Shown piece by piece: positions 9,132 to 18,767 of a stretch of DNA of 64,000 nucleotides; positions within the stretch are counted from its first letter, which is position 1, and every line of letters begins with the position of its first letter. Source of the stretch: Domibacillus aminovorans (GTDB taxonomy: Bacteria; Bacillota; Bacilli; Bacillales; Domibacillaceae); assembly GCF_001643235.1 (NCBI RefSeq), contig NZ_LQWY01000005.1, forward strand, positions 124,001 to 188,000, in the 5' to 3' direction. The position numbers were made by a program, and so were the translations under genes. The notes under the pieces are model-generated. The model did not search any database, was not told the origin of the DNA, and was given only the letters and a program-made list of their open reading frames with translations.

Positions 9132-10907
9132 GTGAATGAACGAATCCGGCATAAACTATCTCTTTTGCCAGATGAACCAGGCTGTTATTTAATGAAAGAT
9201 CGGCATGGTACGATTATTTATGTGGGCAAGGCAAAAGTATTGAAAAATCGTGTACGATCCTATTTTACTGGCTCAAATGACGTGAAAACGACTCGTCTCG
9301 TCAGTGAAATTGTTGATTTTGAATATATTATAACGTCATCGGATTTAGAAGCGCTTATTTTAGAGCTAAATTTAATTAAAAAACATGATCCGAAATACAA
9401 CATTATGTTGAAAGATGACAAAAGCTATCCGTTTATTAAGCTGACAGCTGAACGTCATCCGCGCTTAATGATTACACGAAAAGTTAAAAAAGATAAAGCG
9501 AAGTATTTTGGTCCTTATCCGAATGCGTATGCCGCAAATGAAACGAAAAAGCTGCTCGATCGCCTTTATCCGCTTAGAAAATGTTCGACGCTGCCAGATC
9601 GCGTCTGTCTTTATTACCATATGGGACAGTGTCTCGCACCATGTATAAAAGATGTACCAATCACGACGTACAAAGAAATGGCGGCAGAAATTACTCGGTT
9701 TTTAAATGGTGGCCATCATGATGTGAAAAAAACACTTACCGATAAGATGAATGAAGCAGCTGAAAAGCTGGAATTTGAGCGGGCAAAAGAATATCGTGAC
9801 CAAATATCACACATCGATACGCTTATGGAAAAGCAGAAAATTAACATGGCTGATTTTACGGACCGTGACGTCTTTGGCTACACCGTTGATAAAGGTTGGA
9901 TGTGTGTACAAGTGTTTTTTGTCAGGCAGGGAAGATTGATCGAGCGCGACGTGTCCACATTCCCTATTTACAGTGAACCGGAAGAAGAATTTTTAACATA
10001 TCTTGGGCGTTTTTATGAAGCCCCGGAACATTTTAAACCGAAAGAAATTTTACTGCCAAATGCAGTAGACGAACACTTAGCGGAACAACTTATTGGAGTG
10101 CCGATGATCAAACCGCAAAGAGGGAAGAAAAAAGAGCTTGTGAAGCTTGCTGAAAATAATGCGAAAGCATCGCTGAGTGAAAAATTCGCATTGATCGACC
10201 GGGACGAAGAACGCACCATTAAAGCAGCTGAACAGCTCGGCGAAGTGATGAATATTCATGTACCTTTGCGCATCGAAGCATTTGATAATTCAAACATTCA
10301 AGGAACGGCCCCTGTTTCCGCAATGGTTGTATTCATCGACGGGAAGGCGGAGAAAAAAGAGTACCGAAAATATAAAGTTAAAACGGTGATAGGACCGGAT
10401 GATTACGGGTCAATGCGTGAAGTCATCCGCCGCCGTTACGCACGTGTTCTGCAGGAACATTTGCCGCTGCCTGATTTAATTATTATCGATGGTGGAAAAG
10501 GGCAGATTGAAGCAGCACGTGATATTTTGATGAATGAATTTGGACTCGATATTCCGATTGCCGGCCTTGCGAAAGATGACCGTCACCGTACATCGCAGCT
10601 TTTATACGGAAACCCACTACAAATTGTACCGCTTAAACATAATAGCCAGGCGTTTTATTTGCTTCAGCGTATTCAAGACGAAGTGCATCGATTCGCGATT
10701 ACCTTTCACAGACAAATCCGTGGGAAAAGTGCATTTCAGTCTATACTCGATGATATTGAAGGTGTTGGCCCACAGCGGAAAAAGCAGCTATTAAAAACAT
10801 TCGGGTCATTAAAAAAGTTAAAAGAAGCAACGAAAGAAGAAATTGTTGCAGCGGGCATTCCGGACAAAACAGCGGATGCTGTGTTGAATGCATTGAGAGA
10901 AGAATAA
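9132..10907 (+). CDS. uvrC: UvrABC excinuclease subunit C
   Basis: 591-residue UvrC. An N-terminal GIY-YIG nuclease ([28 protein letters not shown]) makes the 3' incision. A central UVR domain ([14 protein letters not shown] near 205) contacts UvrB. An RNase H-like endonuclease ([21 protein letters not shown]) makes the 5' incision, and a C-terminal helix-hairpin-helix pair follows ([14 protein letters not shown]). The GTG at 9132 is chosen because a perfect AAGGAGGTGAT lies just upstream and it matches the family N-terminus; an ATG at 9114 precedes that ribosome-binding site. Confidence 0.95.
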   Translation: MNERIRHKLSLLPDEPGCYLMKDRHGTIIYVGKAKVLKNRVRSYFTGSNDVKTTRLVSEIVDFEYIITSSDLEALILELNLIKKHDPKYNIMLKDDKSYPFIKLTAERHPRLMITRKVKKDKAKYFGPYPNAYAANETKKLLDRLYPLRKCSTLPDRVCLYYHMGQCLAPCIKDVPITTYKEMAAEITRFLNGGHHDVKKTLTDKMNEAAEKLEFERAKEYRDQISHIDTLMEKQKINMADFTDRDVFGYTVDKGWMCVQVFFVRQGRLIERDVSTFPIYSEPEEEFLTYLGRFYEAPEHFKPKEILLPNAVDEHLAEQLIGVPMIKPQRGKKKELVKLAENNAKASLSEKFALIDRDEERTIKAAEQLGEVMNIHVPLRIEAFDNSNIQGTAPVSAMVVFIDGKAEKKEYRKYKVKTVIGPDDYGSMREVIRRRYARVLQEHLPLPDLIIIDGGKGQIEAARDILMNEFGLDIPIAGLAKDDRHRTSQLLYGNPLQIVPLKHNSQAFYLLQRIQDEVHRFAITFHRQIRGKSAFQSILDDIEGVGPQRKKQLLKTFGSLKKLKEATKEEIVAAGIPDKTADAVLNALREE

Positions 10908-10947
10908 TGGCTTTCGTTTGGACAATCACGCTGTCGTATCATAGCAA

Positions 10948-10980
10948 AGCAGGCTGTCTATTGTGGACAGCCCGCTGTAT
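10948..10980. terminator. Likely bidirectional terminator between uvrC and yslB
   Basis: GGCTGTC ... GACAGCC hairpin in the short gap between two convergent genes. The flanking T/A runs are weak. Confidence 0.45.
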
Positions 10981-11415
10981 TTATTCCCATTTCACAGTAA
11001 TATCAACATGCTTACCGCGTTTATTTAAGTGGCAGATCGCTTCCGCTGGAGCATCAAATCGTGCCGCAATCTGCTCAGCTAAGAATCCACTTTCAAGCGT
11101 AAAAGCAGGATCAGTTTGAACATCAAATCGTCGTTTCGTCAACCCACCGGATAAGCGATAAATCATTTCTTTTTTATTTTCTTTCACAAGTGCAATCTGT
11201 CCCCAACCGGCTTCTATAAAAAAAGCGGATAACTCGTCCACGTCCGCACAAGGAAAACGACGGGCTAGTGATTTGCCGCCCCAGTATAAAATATCAGCGG
11301 CATCGCTTCCTAAAATATCGCCGAGAAGCACATCGCGAATTAGTTCATAACCAAAAACGGAGACGGACGAATCCGGCTGTACAATCTGTTCCTGCTCTTC
11401 ATTTTCTTTCGTCAA
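10981..11415 (-). CDS. yslB: YslB-like DUF2507 protein
   Basis: 144-residue soluble protein between uvrC and sdhC, the position of yslB in B. subtilis, and transcribed opposite to both neighbours. Recognisable segments are VFGYELIRDVLLGDILG, ILYWGGKSLARRFP and the C-terminal basic stretch. The TTG start has GGGGAG about 8 bp upstream on the reverse strand. The family resembles small heme-NO-binding-like V4R folds in outline, but no function is established. Confidence 0.82.
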   Translation of the reverse strand: MTKENEEQEQIVQPDSSVSVFGYELIRDVLLGDILGSDAADILYWGGKSLARRFPCADVDELSAFFIEAGWGQIALVKENKKEMIYRLSGGLTKRRFDVQTDPAFTLESGFLAEQIAARFDAPAEAICHLNKRGKHVDITVKWE

Positions 11416-11515
11416 AATAAACTCCCCACTTTCTCTCTGATATTATATACAATTGCAAGACTTGAAAAAAGCAAATTCTGTTCCGGGGTCTGGACAAAAA
11501 TGTGCCCACCTTTCC

Positions 11516-11544
11516 TTGACGCTTATACTTTATGAGAGTAAAAT
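11516..11544 (+). promoter_or_regulatory. Sigma-A promoter of sdhCAB
   Basis: TTGACG (11516-11521), 17 bp, TAAAAT (11539-11544), about 90 bp upstream of sdhC. The long leader leaves room for post-transcriptional control. Confidence 0.75.
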
Positions 11545-11635
11545 GAAGCTTGTCACATCGTAATTTAAACATGTGAAGCAGTATACGAATAATGAAAATA
11601 TTTGTGTTGTGCTTCAAGAATAAGGAGGGAAAATG

Positions 11636-12244
11636 ATGGCTGACAATCGAGAGTTTTTTTACCGCAGGCTGCACTCATTGCTCGGTGTCATTCCGATTGG
11701 GTTGTTTATGACGCAGCACTTAGTCGTCAATCATTTTGCGACGAAAGGAGAAGATGAGTTTAATCAAGCAGCTGACTTTATGGCAAATTTGCCATTTGTT
11801 CTAATACTTGAGTCACTCGTCATCTTCTTGCCGCTGTTGTTCCACGCTATTTACGGTTTATACATTGCGTTTACAGCGAAAAATAATATTGGAACACATG
11901 GCTATTTCCGAAACTGGATGTTCATGCTTCAACGTGTGTCAGGCGTTGTTACACTCGTATTCATTGCATGGCACGTTTGGGAAACAAGAGTCCAGGCAGC
12001 ACTCGGGGCAGATGTAGATTTTCAAATGATGGAGAATATTTTAAATAATCCATTCATGCTCGTATTTTACATAGTCGGTGTACTATCAGCTATTTTTCAT
12101 TTTTCCAATGGTCTATGGTCGTTTTGTGTTGGCTGGGGAATTGCTGTATCACCACGTTCGCAACAAGTCGTTACATATGCAACACTAATTGTTTTTGTCG
12201 TTTTATCTATCATCGGTTTGCGTGCAATCTTCGCATTCGTTTAA
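11636..12244 (+). CDS. sdhC: Succinate dehydrogenase cytochrome b558 subunit
   Basis: 202-residue membrane anchor with five hydrophobic helices, binding two b-type hemes and passing electrons to menaquinone. Conserved features include YRRLHSLLGVIP, TQHLVVNHF, AIYGLYIAFTAKNN, WHVWETR and IFHFSNGLWSF. The histidines in HSLL, QHLV, WHVW and FHFS are probable heme ligands. The second ATG (11636) is preferred over 11633 because it gives the exact B. subtilis length and better spacing from AAGGAGGG. First gene of sdhCAB. Confidence 0.95.
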   Translation: MADNREFFYRRLHSLLGVIPIGLFMTQHLVVNHFATKGEDEFNQAADFMANLPFVLILESLVIFLPLLFHAIYGLYIAFTAKNNIGTHGYFRNWMFMLQRVSGVVTLVFIAWHVWETRVQAALGADVDFQMMENILNNPFMLVFYIVGVLSAIFHFSNGLWSFCVGWGIAVSPRSQQVVTYATLIVFVVLSIIGLRAIFAFV

Positions 12245-12320
12245 TTATATCGGCAATCAATCGGTTTCTGTAAATAGAAAAATATAATGCAGAACTGGAA
12301 AAAAGGGAGTGAATCTCACA

Positions 12321-14087
12321 ATGAATAAAGGTAAAGTTATCATAGTCGGTGGAGGTCTCGCTGGGTTAATGGCTACGATTAAGGTGGCGGAAACGGGTAC
12401 ACCCGTTGAGCTGTTTTCAATTGTTCCGGTAAAACGATCTCACTCCGTTTGTGCACAGGGCGGTATTAACGGTGCTGTTAATACAAAAGGGGAAGGGGAT
12501 TCTCCGGCGGTCCACTTTGATGATACAGTTTATGGCGGCGATTTTCTTGCCAATCAGCCACCTGTAAAAGCAATGGCAGAAGCAGCACCGGGAATTATTC
12601 ACTTGCTTGATCGCATGGGTGTTATGTTTAATCGGACACCGGAAGGGCTTCTTGATTTCCGTCGTTTCGGCGGTACACAGCATCACCGGACAGCATTTGC
12701 TGGTGCGACAACGGGACAGCAGTTATTGTATGCGCTTGACGAGCAAGTGCGCCGTTACGAAGTAGAAGGTCTTGTGACGAAATATGAAGGCTGGGAATTT
12801 CTCGGTTCGATTATCGATGATGAAGGCATTTGCCGCGGGATCGTTGGACAAGACCTTTCAACGATGGATATTCAGTCATTCCCGGGCGACGCAGTTATTA
12901 TGGCAACCGGCGGACCTGGCATCATATTCGGTAAATCAACGAACTCGATGATCAATACAGGTTCTGCGGCATCCATCGTTTATCAGCAAGGTGCTAGCTA
13001 CGCAAATGGCGAGTTTATCCAAATTCATCCGACAGCGATTCCAGGTGATGACAAGCTTCGTTTAATGAGTGAATCCGCGCGTGGTGAAGGCGGCCGTATT
13101 TGGACATATAAAGACGGAAAGCCGTGGTATTTCCTTGAAGAAAAATATCCGGCATACGGAAACCTTGTGCCGCGTGATATCGCAACACGTGAAATTTTTG
13201 ATGTGTGTATAAATCAAAAACTCGGTATTAATGGTGAAAACATGGTTTATCTTGATCTTTCTCATAAAGATCCGCATGAACTTGATATTAAACTGGGTGG
13301 TATTATTGAAATCTATGAAAAATTCATGGGAGACGATCCGCGTAAAGTGCCGATGAAAATTTTCCCTGCGGTCCATTATTCAATGGGCGGGCTATGGGTT
13401 GATTATGAACAGCAGACAAGCATTCCTGGTCTATTTGCAGCTGGTGAGTGTGACTATTCACAGCATGGAGCAAACCGTCTCGGTGCGAACTCGCTTCTTT
13501 CCGCTATTTATGGTGGTATGGTCGCAGGACCGAATGCAGTGCGTTATATTAGCGGTTTAGAGAAAAGTGCAGATTCCATCTCTTCTTCTATATTCGACAA
13601 CCATGCGAAACAGCAAGAAGAAAAGTGGAACGACATTATGTCACTAAACAAAGGGTCAGAAAATGCATACGTTCTTCACAAGGAATTAGGTGAGTGGATG
13701 ACGGCGAACGTAACGGTTGTCCGCTATAATGATAAACTGCAGAAAACAGACGATAAAATCGTCGAATTGCTTGAGCGTTACAAAAACATCGATATTAATG
13801 ACACGGCAAAATGGAGTAATCAAGGTGCGATGTTTACGCGTCAGCTGAAGAATATGCTTCACCTTGCCCGCGTTATTACGATCGGTGCATTGAACCGGAA
13901 TGAAAGCCGTGGCGCGCATTACAAGCCAGACTTCCCGGACCGTAACGATGATCAGTTCATGAAAACAACAATGGCAGCATTTACAGGTGAAAATACTGCG
14001 CCCGCTTTTCATTATGAAGACATTGATGTGTCGCTAATTCCGCCTCGTAAACGTGATTATACGAAGACTAAGGAGGAGAAAAAATAA
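12321..14087 (+). CDS. sdhA: Succinate dehydrogenase flavoprotein subunit
   Basis: 588-residue flavoprotein. The dinucleotide fold is GKVIIVGGGLAGLMA at the N-terminus. The covalent FAD site is the His in KRSHSVCAQGGINGAV (near 40). Substrate-site segments are IHPTAIPGDD and SESARGEGGR. It oxidises succinate to fumarate in the TCA cycle on the cytoplasmic face. ATG 12321 fits the family N-terminus; an in-frame GTG at 12309 overlaps the GGGAGTG ribosome-binding site. The stop overlaps the sdhB start (TAATG). Confidence 0.96.
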   Translation: MNKGKVIIVGGGLAGLMATIKVAETGTPVELFSIVPVKRSHSVCAQGGINGAVNTKGEGDSPAVHFDDTVYGGDFLANQPPVKAMAEAAPGIIHLLDRMGVMFNRTPEGLLDFRRFGGTQHHRTAFAGATTGQQLLYALDEQVRRYEVEGLVTKYEGWEFLGSIIDDEGICRGIVGQDLSTMDIQSFPGDAVIMATGGPGIIFGKSTNSMINTGSAASIVYQQGASYANGEFIQIHPTAIPGDDKLRLMSESARGEGGRIWTYKDGKPWYFLEEKYPAYGNLVPRDIATREIFDVCINQKLGINGENMVYLDLSHKDPHELDIKLGGIIEIYEKFMGDDPRKVPMKIFPAVHYSMGGLWVDYEQQTSIPGLFAAGECDYSQHGANRLGANSLLSAIYGGMVAGPNAVRYISGLEKSADSISSSIFDNHAKQQEEKWNDIMSLNKGSENAYVLHKELGEWMTANVTVVRYNDKLQKTDDKIVELLERYKNIDINDTAKWSNQGAMFTRQLKNMLHLARVITIGALNRNESRGAHYKPDFPDRNDDQFMKTTMAAFTGENTAPAFHYEDIDVSLIPPRKRDYTKTKEEKK

Positions 14088-14854
14088 TGAACGAGCAAAA
14101 AACAGTCCGCTTCATTGTTACACGCCAGGATACGGCTGATTCTGCTCCGTACAATGAAGAGTTTGAAATACCTTACCGCCCGAATATGAATGTTATTTCC
14201 GCACTGATGGAAATTCGCCGTAATCCGGTCAATAAAAAAGGTGAAAAAACGACTCCAATTACATGGGATATGAACTGTCTTGAAGAAGTATGCGGCGCAT
14301 GTTCAATGAATATTAATGGCAAACCGCGCCAGTCCTGTACGGCACTTGTCGATCAGCTCGAGCAGCCGATCCGTCTTGCACCGATGAATACATTCCCGGT
14401 TACGCGTGACTTGCAGGTCGACCGTAGCCGTATGTTTGACACATTGAAACGAGTCAAAGCATGGGTGCCAATTGACGGGACATATGACCTTGGTCCCGGA
14501 CCGCGTATGCCAGAGCGTAAACGCCAGTGGGCTTATGAATTGTCTAAGTGCATGACGTGTGGGGTATGTCTCGAAGCGTGCCCGAACGTAAACAGCAAAT
14601 CTAACTTTATCGGAGCTCAACCGCTTTCACAAGTAAGATTATTCAATGCTCATCCAACAGGTGCAATGAATCGCGATGAACGTCTGGAAACAATTATGAG
14701 TGAAGGCGGCCTTGAGGGCTGTGGTAACTCGCAAAATTGTGTGCAATCTTGTCCAAAAGGTATTCCATTAACAACATCGATTGCTGCACTAAACCGTGAA
14801 GCAACAGTTCATTCATTCCGCAGATTCTTTGGAAGTGACCATGCAGTTGATTAA
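14087..14854 (+). CDS. sdhB: Succinate dehydrogenase iron-sulfur subunit
   Basis: 255-residue subunit that carries electrons from SdhA to SdhC. Cluster ligands are visible: the [2Fe-2S] motif NCLEEVCGACSMNINGK with a fourth Cys in PRQSC, the [4Fe-4S] motif CMTCGVCLEACP, and the [3Fe-4S]/[4Fe-4S] region CGNSQNCVQSCPKGIPL. It is translationally coupled to sdhA by a one-base overlap, with AAGGAGGAG upstream. It is the last gene of the operon. Confidence 0.96.
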   Translation: MNEQKTVRFIVTRQDTADSAPYNEEFEIPYRPNMNVISALMEIRRNPVNKKGEKTTPITWDMNCLEEVCGACSMNINGKPRQSCTALVDQLEQPIRLAPMNTFPVTRDLQVDRSRMFDTLKRVKAWVPIDGTYDLGPGPRMPERKRQWAYELSKCMTCGVCLEACPNVNSKSNFIGAQPLSQVRLFNAHPTGAMNRDERLETIMSEGGLEGCGNSQNCVQSCPKGIPLTTSIAALNREATVHSFRRFFGSDHAVD

Positions 14855-14859
14855 TGATC

Positions 14860-14891
14860 AAAAACCTTCAGCAAACGCTGAAGGTTTTTTG
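14860..14891 (+). terminator. Rho-independent terminator of sdhCAB
   Basis: AACCTTCAGC / GCTGAAGGTT stem (11-12 bp), AAAC loop, T6 tail. Confidence 0.9.
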
Positions 14892-14984
14892 TATGTACAG
14901 CAGATTTATCTCATTTTAACGGGCAGTAAGACTCCTGTTTCAAAATTTTAAGAGACGCTCATAAGGATAAGTGGAAATGGCCGC

Positions 14985-15013
14985 GACCAATTTGAGACCG
15001 TAAGCATATGATA
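14985..15013 (+). promoter_or_regulatory. Sigma-K-type promoter of gerE
   Basis: GACC (14985-14988), a 16-bp spacer, then CATATGATA (15005-15013). This matches the mother-cell sigma-K consensus (mACm, 16-17 bp, CATAnnnTA) at all defined -10 positions. gerE is a known sigma-K target in B. subtilis, which supports the call. Confidence 0.72.
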
Positions 15014-15054
15014 TGGTAGCGACGGCTAACCGATAAAGGCCGGCTTGTGAAAGG

Positions 15055-15273
15055 GTGACATTGTGTGTGGCTGCATCCATCTTAACGAAACGGGAAAAAG
15101 AGGTCTTTGACTGGCTTATTGTCGGAAAATCGACATATGATATTGCACAGGTTCTCGGAATTAGCGAAAAAACGGTGCGAAACCATATTTCGAATGGGAT
15201 TCAAAAACTTGGTGTAAAAGGACGTGCACAGGCGATTGTAGAACTGTTGCGGCTTGGTGAAATTAATTTATGA
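15055..15273 (+). CDS. gerE: GerE, late mother-cell sporulation regulator
   Basis: 72-residue LuxR-type helix-turn-helix protein, almost nothing but the DNA-binding domain (LTKREKEVF, then ISEKTVRNHISNGIQKLGVKGR). This is the hallmark of GerE (74 residues in B. subtilis), which controls coat genes after sigma-K. The start is uncertain: GTG 15055, TTG 15061 and GTG 15067 are all in frame after GAAAGGG, and TTG 15061 has the best spacing. The position downstream of sdhB matches B. subtilis, but the two small genes that flank gerE there (ysmA, ysmB) are missing. Confidence 0.93.
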   Translation: MTLCVAASILTKREKEVFDWLIVGKSTYDIAQVLGISEKTVRNHISNGIQKLGVKGRAQAIVELLRLGEINL

Positions 15274-15312
15274 GCAGTGCTGGTAACCAGCACTGCTTTT
15301 CCCTTTTTCCGT
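15273..15312 (+). terminator. Rho-independent terminator of gerE
   Basis: AGCAGTGCTGG / CCAGCACTGCT perfect 11-bp stem with TAA loop, followed by a T-rich run. It begins at the gerE stop codon. Confidence 0.88.
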
Positions 15313-15443
15313 TCTCTTGCATTTTAGACGAAAAACAGGGAAAATATACGAGGAAAGATGAATTTTTTTTATGAAGAAGGGAACAGGCTAAATTGTCTTC
15401 TTCGTAAAAGTATAAGTTGAAATGAAAGTGGAACGAGGCGGAA

Positions 15444-16241
15444 TTGTTGAACAAACCAATTGGCGTAATTGATTCGGGTGTCGGAGGGCTGACAGTAGCG
15501 AAAGAAATGATGCGTCAGCTCCCGAAAGAAATGATTTATTATGTAGGAGATACGGCTCGTTGTCCGTATGGGCCGCGGCTGCCAGGTGAAGTACGGAAGT
15601 TCACGTGGGAAATGACGCGTTTTTTGGAACGTTACGATATAAAAATGCTTGTCATTGCCTGTAATACAGCGACAGCCGTTGTATTAGAAGAGATCAGAAG
15701 AGAAATGCCGATTCCGGTTGTCGGTGTCATTCAGCCGGGGGCACGTGCGGCGATTAAAGAGACGAAAAATCGCCATATAGCAGTCCTTGGAACGATAGGA
15801 ACGATTAAAAGCGGTGCGTATGAAAAAGCAATTAACGCGACAGATTCAGATGCGAAAATTTATCCGCTTGCCTGTCCAGATTTTGTGCCGCTTGTTGAAA
15901 GCGGTGAGTATAGAAGTGAACGGGCAAAAGAAATTGTAGCCGCAACGTTGCAGCCACTGAAAAAAACTCCTGCTGATACGGTTATTTTAGGATGCACTCA
16001 CTATCCACTATTAGAACCGATTATTGCTGAATTCATGGGACCAGATGTATCGGTCATTAGTTCTGGCGATGAAACAGCGTATGGTGTCAGTTCGATACTT
16101 GAATTTAATGATATGATGGCTGAAGGTGAAATGCCGGCACATCGTTTTTTTACAACAGGTCGTACAAAATCGTTTTATACAATTGCCTCTGACTGGCTCG
16201 GGGACACATCCATTCAAATTAAGAACATTCAGCTGGCGTAA
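15444..16241 (+). CDS. racE: Glutamate racemase
   Basis: 265-residue enzyme that makes D-glutamate for peptidoglycan. The acid/base cysteine pair is present: ACNTATA (Cys73) and GCTHYPL (Cys184). The N-terminal [10 protein letters not shown] and IQPGARAAI are also conserved. TTG start with a modest ribosome-binding site (GAGGCGG). The gene follows gerE as in B. subtilis. Confidence 0.95.
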   Translation: MLNKPIGVIDSGVGGLTVAKEMMRQLPKEMIYYVGDTARCPYGPRLPGEVRKFTWEMTRFLERYDIKMLVIACNTATAVVLEEIRREMPIPVVGVIQPGARAAIKETKNRHIAVLGTIGTIKSGAYEKAINATDSDAKIYPLACPDFVPLVESGEYRSERAKEIVAATLQPLKKTPADTVILGCTHYPLLEPIIAEFMGPDVSVISSGDETAYGVSSILEFNDMMAEGEMPAHRFFTTGRTKSFYTIASDWLGDTSIQIKNIQLA

Positions 16242-16257
16242 TGCCGGCTTTTTTTTG
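16231..16257 (+). terminator. Rho-independent terminator overlapping the racE stop
   Basis: AGCTGGC / GCCGGCT stem (one G-U), GTAAT loop, eight T. The hairpin includes the racE stop codon at 16239-16241, so gerM probably has separate transcription. Confidence 0.75.
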
Positions 16258-16317
16258 TTCTGCGAAAAAAAGCGGTTCATATACATGTACCATTGCATAT
16301 TCAGGAGGGCGATCTGT

Positions 16318-17337
16318 GTGCGTTTATTTCGGAAAGCAGCATTTGTTGCCACGATTATGGTCATGTCAGGCTGCAGTTATCCATTTGGACAGGACAGCGA
16401 AACAGATGAGTTGCCGAAGCGCGTTGTCTATTCAGAATCAGAAGTGGACAGTCCGGCATCGGCAGACGAGACGATCATGGCCGAACTGTATGTAATTGAC
16501 GAGAATAATCTTGTTGTCCCACAGGCAGTGCCTATTGAACAGGCCGATAACGAAGAAAAAGCAGCCTTACAGTACATGGCTACAGGAGAAATTGGGAATG
16601 GATTCCGCACACCGCTGCCTGAAGGGACGGTTATTGAAAATGTAGAAATAAAAGGGAAAGAAGCTGTCGTGAGCGTGTCGGGAGCGTTTGAGGATTATGC
16701 ACCAGAAGATGAAGCGAATATTGCAGCAGCGATCACATGGACAGTGACAGGTTTCGGGAAAGCAGACCGCGTTCAAATTGAATTGGATGGAAAAAGATTG
16801 CAAACGATGCCGATCGGTGGAATGCCGATTGCAGCGTCGGGTATGCAGCGGGAAGATGGTATTAATATGGGGGCAAGCTATGCCAAAACAGGTGCAACGA
16901 AACCATTAACCGTCTATTTTTCTGCACAAAATGAACAGGGGCCGTATTATGTGCCGGTGACGCGTCGAATTTCAGCTGATACAAAGGATCTTGTTTCAGC
17001 AGCAGTAGCTGAACTATCAAAAGGACCAGATGCGGGAAGCGGCCTTGCTTCCGAGCTCATGCCAGGAACGAAACTCGTCGAGGCGCCTACTGTACAAAAA
17101 GGACTGGCTGTGTTGCATTTTAATGATGCCATTCTAGAAAACAACGGAGAAGCGCTTCTTTCCAGCCGTGTACTAAAGCCGCTTGCGTTAACACTTGCCG
17201 AATCAGCTGGCATTGAGAGCATGGCCATTCATGTAGATGGGAAATCAAATGTAAAGCTTGAAACAGGTGAACAAGTACCAGCTTCTATCACGGCTCCATT
17301 GTTTATCAATCAACAAAGTATTGTTTCAGCAGAATGA
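16318..17337 (+). CDS. gerM: GerM-like spore germination lipoprotein with two GerMN domains
   Basis: 339-residue exported protein. A basic N-terminus and hydrophobic segment lead to a lipobox MSGC with the lipidation Cys at residue 19. Two repeated GerMN domains follow (about 60-180 and 200-330; compare LPEGTVIENVEI with LMPGTKLVEAPTV). In B. subtilis GerM acts during spore peptidoglycan assembly and the engulfment complex. The GTG at 16318 is the start because AGGAGGG lies 8 bp upstream; the longer open frame extends back into racE. Confidence 0.9.
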   Translation: MRLFRKAAFVATIMVMSGCSYPFGQDSETDELPKRVVYSESEVDSPASADETIMAELYVIDENNLVVPQAVPIEQADNEEKAALQYMATGEIGNGFRTPLPEGTVIENVEIKGKEAVVSVSGAFEDYAPEDEANIAAAITWTVTGFGKADRVQIELDGKRLQTMPIGGMPIAASGMQREDGINMGASYAKTGATKPLTVYFSAQNEQGPYYVPVTRRISADTKDLVSAAVAELSKGPDAGSGLASELMPGTKLVEAPTVQKGLAVLHFNDAILENNGEALLSSRVLKPLALTLAESAGIESMAIHVDGKSNVKLETGEQVPASITAPLFINQQSIVSAE

Positions 17338-17341
17338 AGAT

Positions 17342-17370
17342 TTGACAGATGCGCGCAAATTCCGGAAAAT
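17342..17370 (+). promoter_or_regulatory. Possible sigma-A promoter of rph-rdgB-ysnB
   Basis: TTGACA (17342-17347), 17 bp, GAAAAT (17365-17370), about 35 bp upstream of rph. The -35 is perfect and the -10 matches at four of six positions. Confidence 0.42.
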
Positions 17371-17403
17371 GGACAACGGACGAAGTAAAAACGGAGGTTA
17401 TGA

Positions 17404-18162
17404 ATGATGCGCATAGATGGACGAACGGAATATGAACTGAGACCAGTAAAGATTGAACCCCATTTTCTAACACATCCGGAAGGATCGGTTTTAATTTCAG
17501 TCGGTCAAACGAAAGTGATCTGTACAGCGAGCATTGAAGATCGCGTACCTCCTTTTATGCGGGGGAGCGGCAAAGGATGGGTAACGGCCGAATATGCCAT
17601 GATTCCTCGTGCGACAGGACAGCGCAACATGCGTGAATCGACGAAAGGAAAAGTAACCGGACGAACGATGGAAATTCAGCGTCTAATCGGCAGAGCGCTC
17701 CGGGCTGTCGTCGATCTTGACGTCATTGGCGAACGTACTGTGTGGATCGACTGTGATGTCATTCAAGCAGACGGCGGAACGAGAACAGCGGCCATTACCG
17801 GCGCATTTATAGCGATGACTTTGGCACTTCATAAACTTGCCATTGAAAAGGATTTTCAGGCGTATCCAATTACTGATTTTTTGGCAGCGACAAGTGTGGG
17901 AATCATCAAAGAGCACGGTGTCGTAGTAGATTTAAATTATGAAGAAGACAGCAAGGCTGCAGTCGATATGAATGTCGTCATGACGGGATCAGGACAATTT
18001 GTTGAAGTGCAGGGAACCGGAGAAGAGGCGACATTTTCGATGAATGAACTACAGCAGCTACTCGAAGCCGCGCAATCTGGAATGAAAGAACTTTTCGAGA
18101 CTCAGTCAGACGTTCTTGGCGTTGCGGCAGACCTTATTAATGAAAGGAAGGCCGAGCAGTGA
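17404..18162 (+). CDS. rph: Ribonuclease PH
   Basis: 252-residue phosphorolytic 3'-5' exoribonuclease that trims tRNA 3' ends. Conserved RNase PH segments include [53 protein letters not shown] and [23 protein letters not shown] 17404 or the adjacent ATG 17407 could start; both follow CGGAGG. The stop overlaps the rdgB start by 4 bp (GTGA), indicating translational coupling. Confidence 0.96.
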   Translation: MMRIDGRTEYELRPVKIEPHFLTHPEGSVLISVGQTKVICTASIEDRVPPFMRGSGKGWVTAEYAMIPRATGQRNMRESTKGKVTGRTMEIQRLIGRALRAVVDLDVIGERTVWIDCDVIQADGGTRTAAITGAFIAMTLALHKLAIEKDFQAYPITDFLAATSVGIIKEHGVVVDLNYEEDSKAAVDMNVVMTGSGQFVEVQGTGEEATFSMNELQQLLEAAQSGMKELFETQSDVLGVAADLINERKAEQ

Positions 18163-18767
18163 ACGAAGTTATAATTGCCACGAAAAATAGTGGAAAAGCA
18201 AAAGAATTTGTACAATTGTTCGAATCATATGGAATCACTGTCAAAACATTAATCGACTACCCAGAACTGCCGGACGTAGAAGAAACAGGCGAAACGTTTG
18301 AAGAAAACGCGCTCTTAAAAGCAGAATCAGCCGCCTACTTAACTGGCCAGCCAGCCATTGCGGATGACTCCGGACTCGTCATCGATGCCTTAGACGGCAG
18401 ACCAGGCGTCTATTCCGCTCGATATGCAGGGATTGATAAAGATGACAAAGCGAACAATAGGAAAGTTCTTAAGGAAATGGCTGGAGCAGTAGATGATCGC
18501 CGAAGCGCCCGTTTTAAATGTGTTCTCGCGGTTTCATTTCCAGACGATCGGGAACCTATAATAGTAGAAGGTAACTGTGAGGGCCGCATTGCTTATGAAG
18601 AAAGCGGCACAAATGGATTCGGATATGATCCGTTATTTATTCCAGATGGATTTGATCAAACAATGGCGCAACTTGAGCCAGATGTAAAAAATAAGATCAG
18701 CCATCGGGCAAATGCCCTTCGAAAATTACAGGTATCCTTAACCGAATTGGAAGGTGAACTGAAATGA
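18159..18767 (+). CDS. rdgB: XTP/dITP diphosphatase (RdgB/HAM1 family)
   Basis: 202-residue house-cleaning pyrophosphatase (YsnA in B. subtilis) that hydrolyses non-canonical XTP/dITP. Motifs: [12 protein letters not shown] at the N-terminus, [14 protein letters not shown] near 70, [12 protein letters not shown], and [10 protein letters not shown] near 150. GTG start overlapping the rph stop. ysnB overlaps its 3' end by 4 bp. Confidence 0.95.
   Translation: MNEVIIATKNSGKAKEFVQLFESYGITVKTLIDYPELPDVEETGETFEENALLKAESAAYLTGQPAIADDSGLVIDALDGRPGVYSARYAGIDKDDKANNRKVLKEMAGAVDDRRSARFKCVLAVSFPDDREPIIVEGNCEGRIAYEESGTNGFGYDPLFIPDGFDQTMAQLEPDVKNKISHRANALRKLQVSLTELEGELK

Noticed and set aside
16277-16303. 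Sigma-E promoter for gerM (TCATAT ... CATATTC)
   Set aside because: The putative -10 abuts the ribosome-binding site, so a transcript from it would lack the Shine-Dalgarno sequence.
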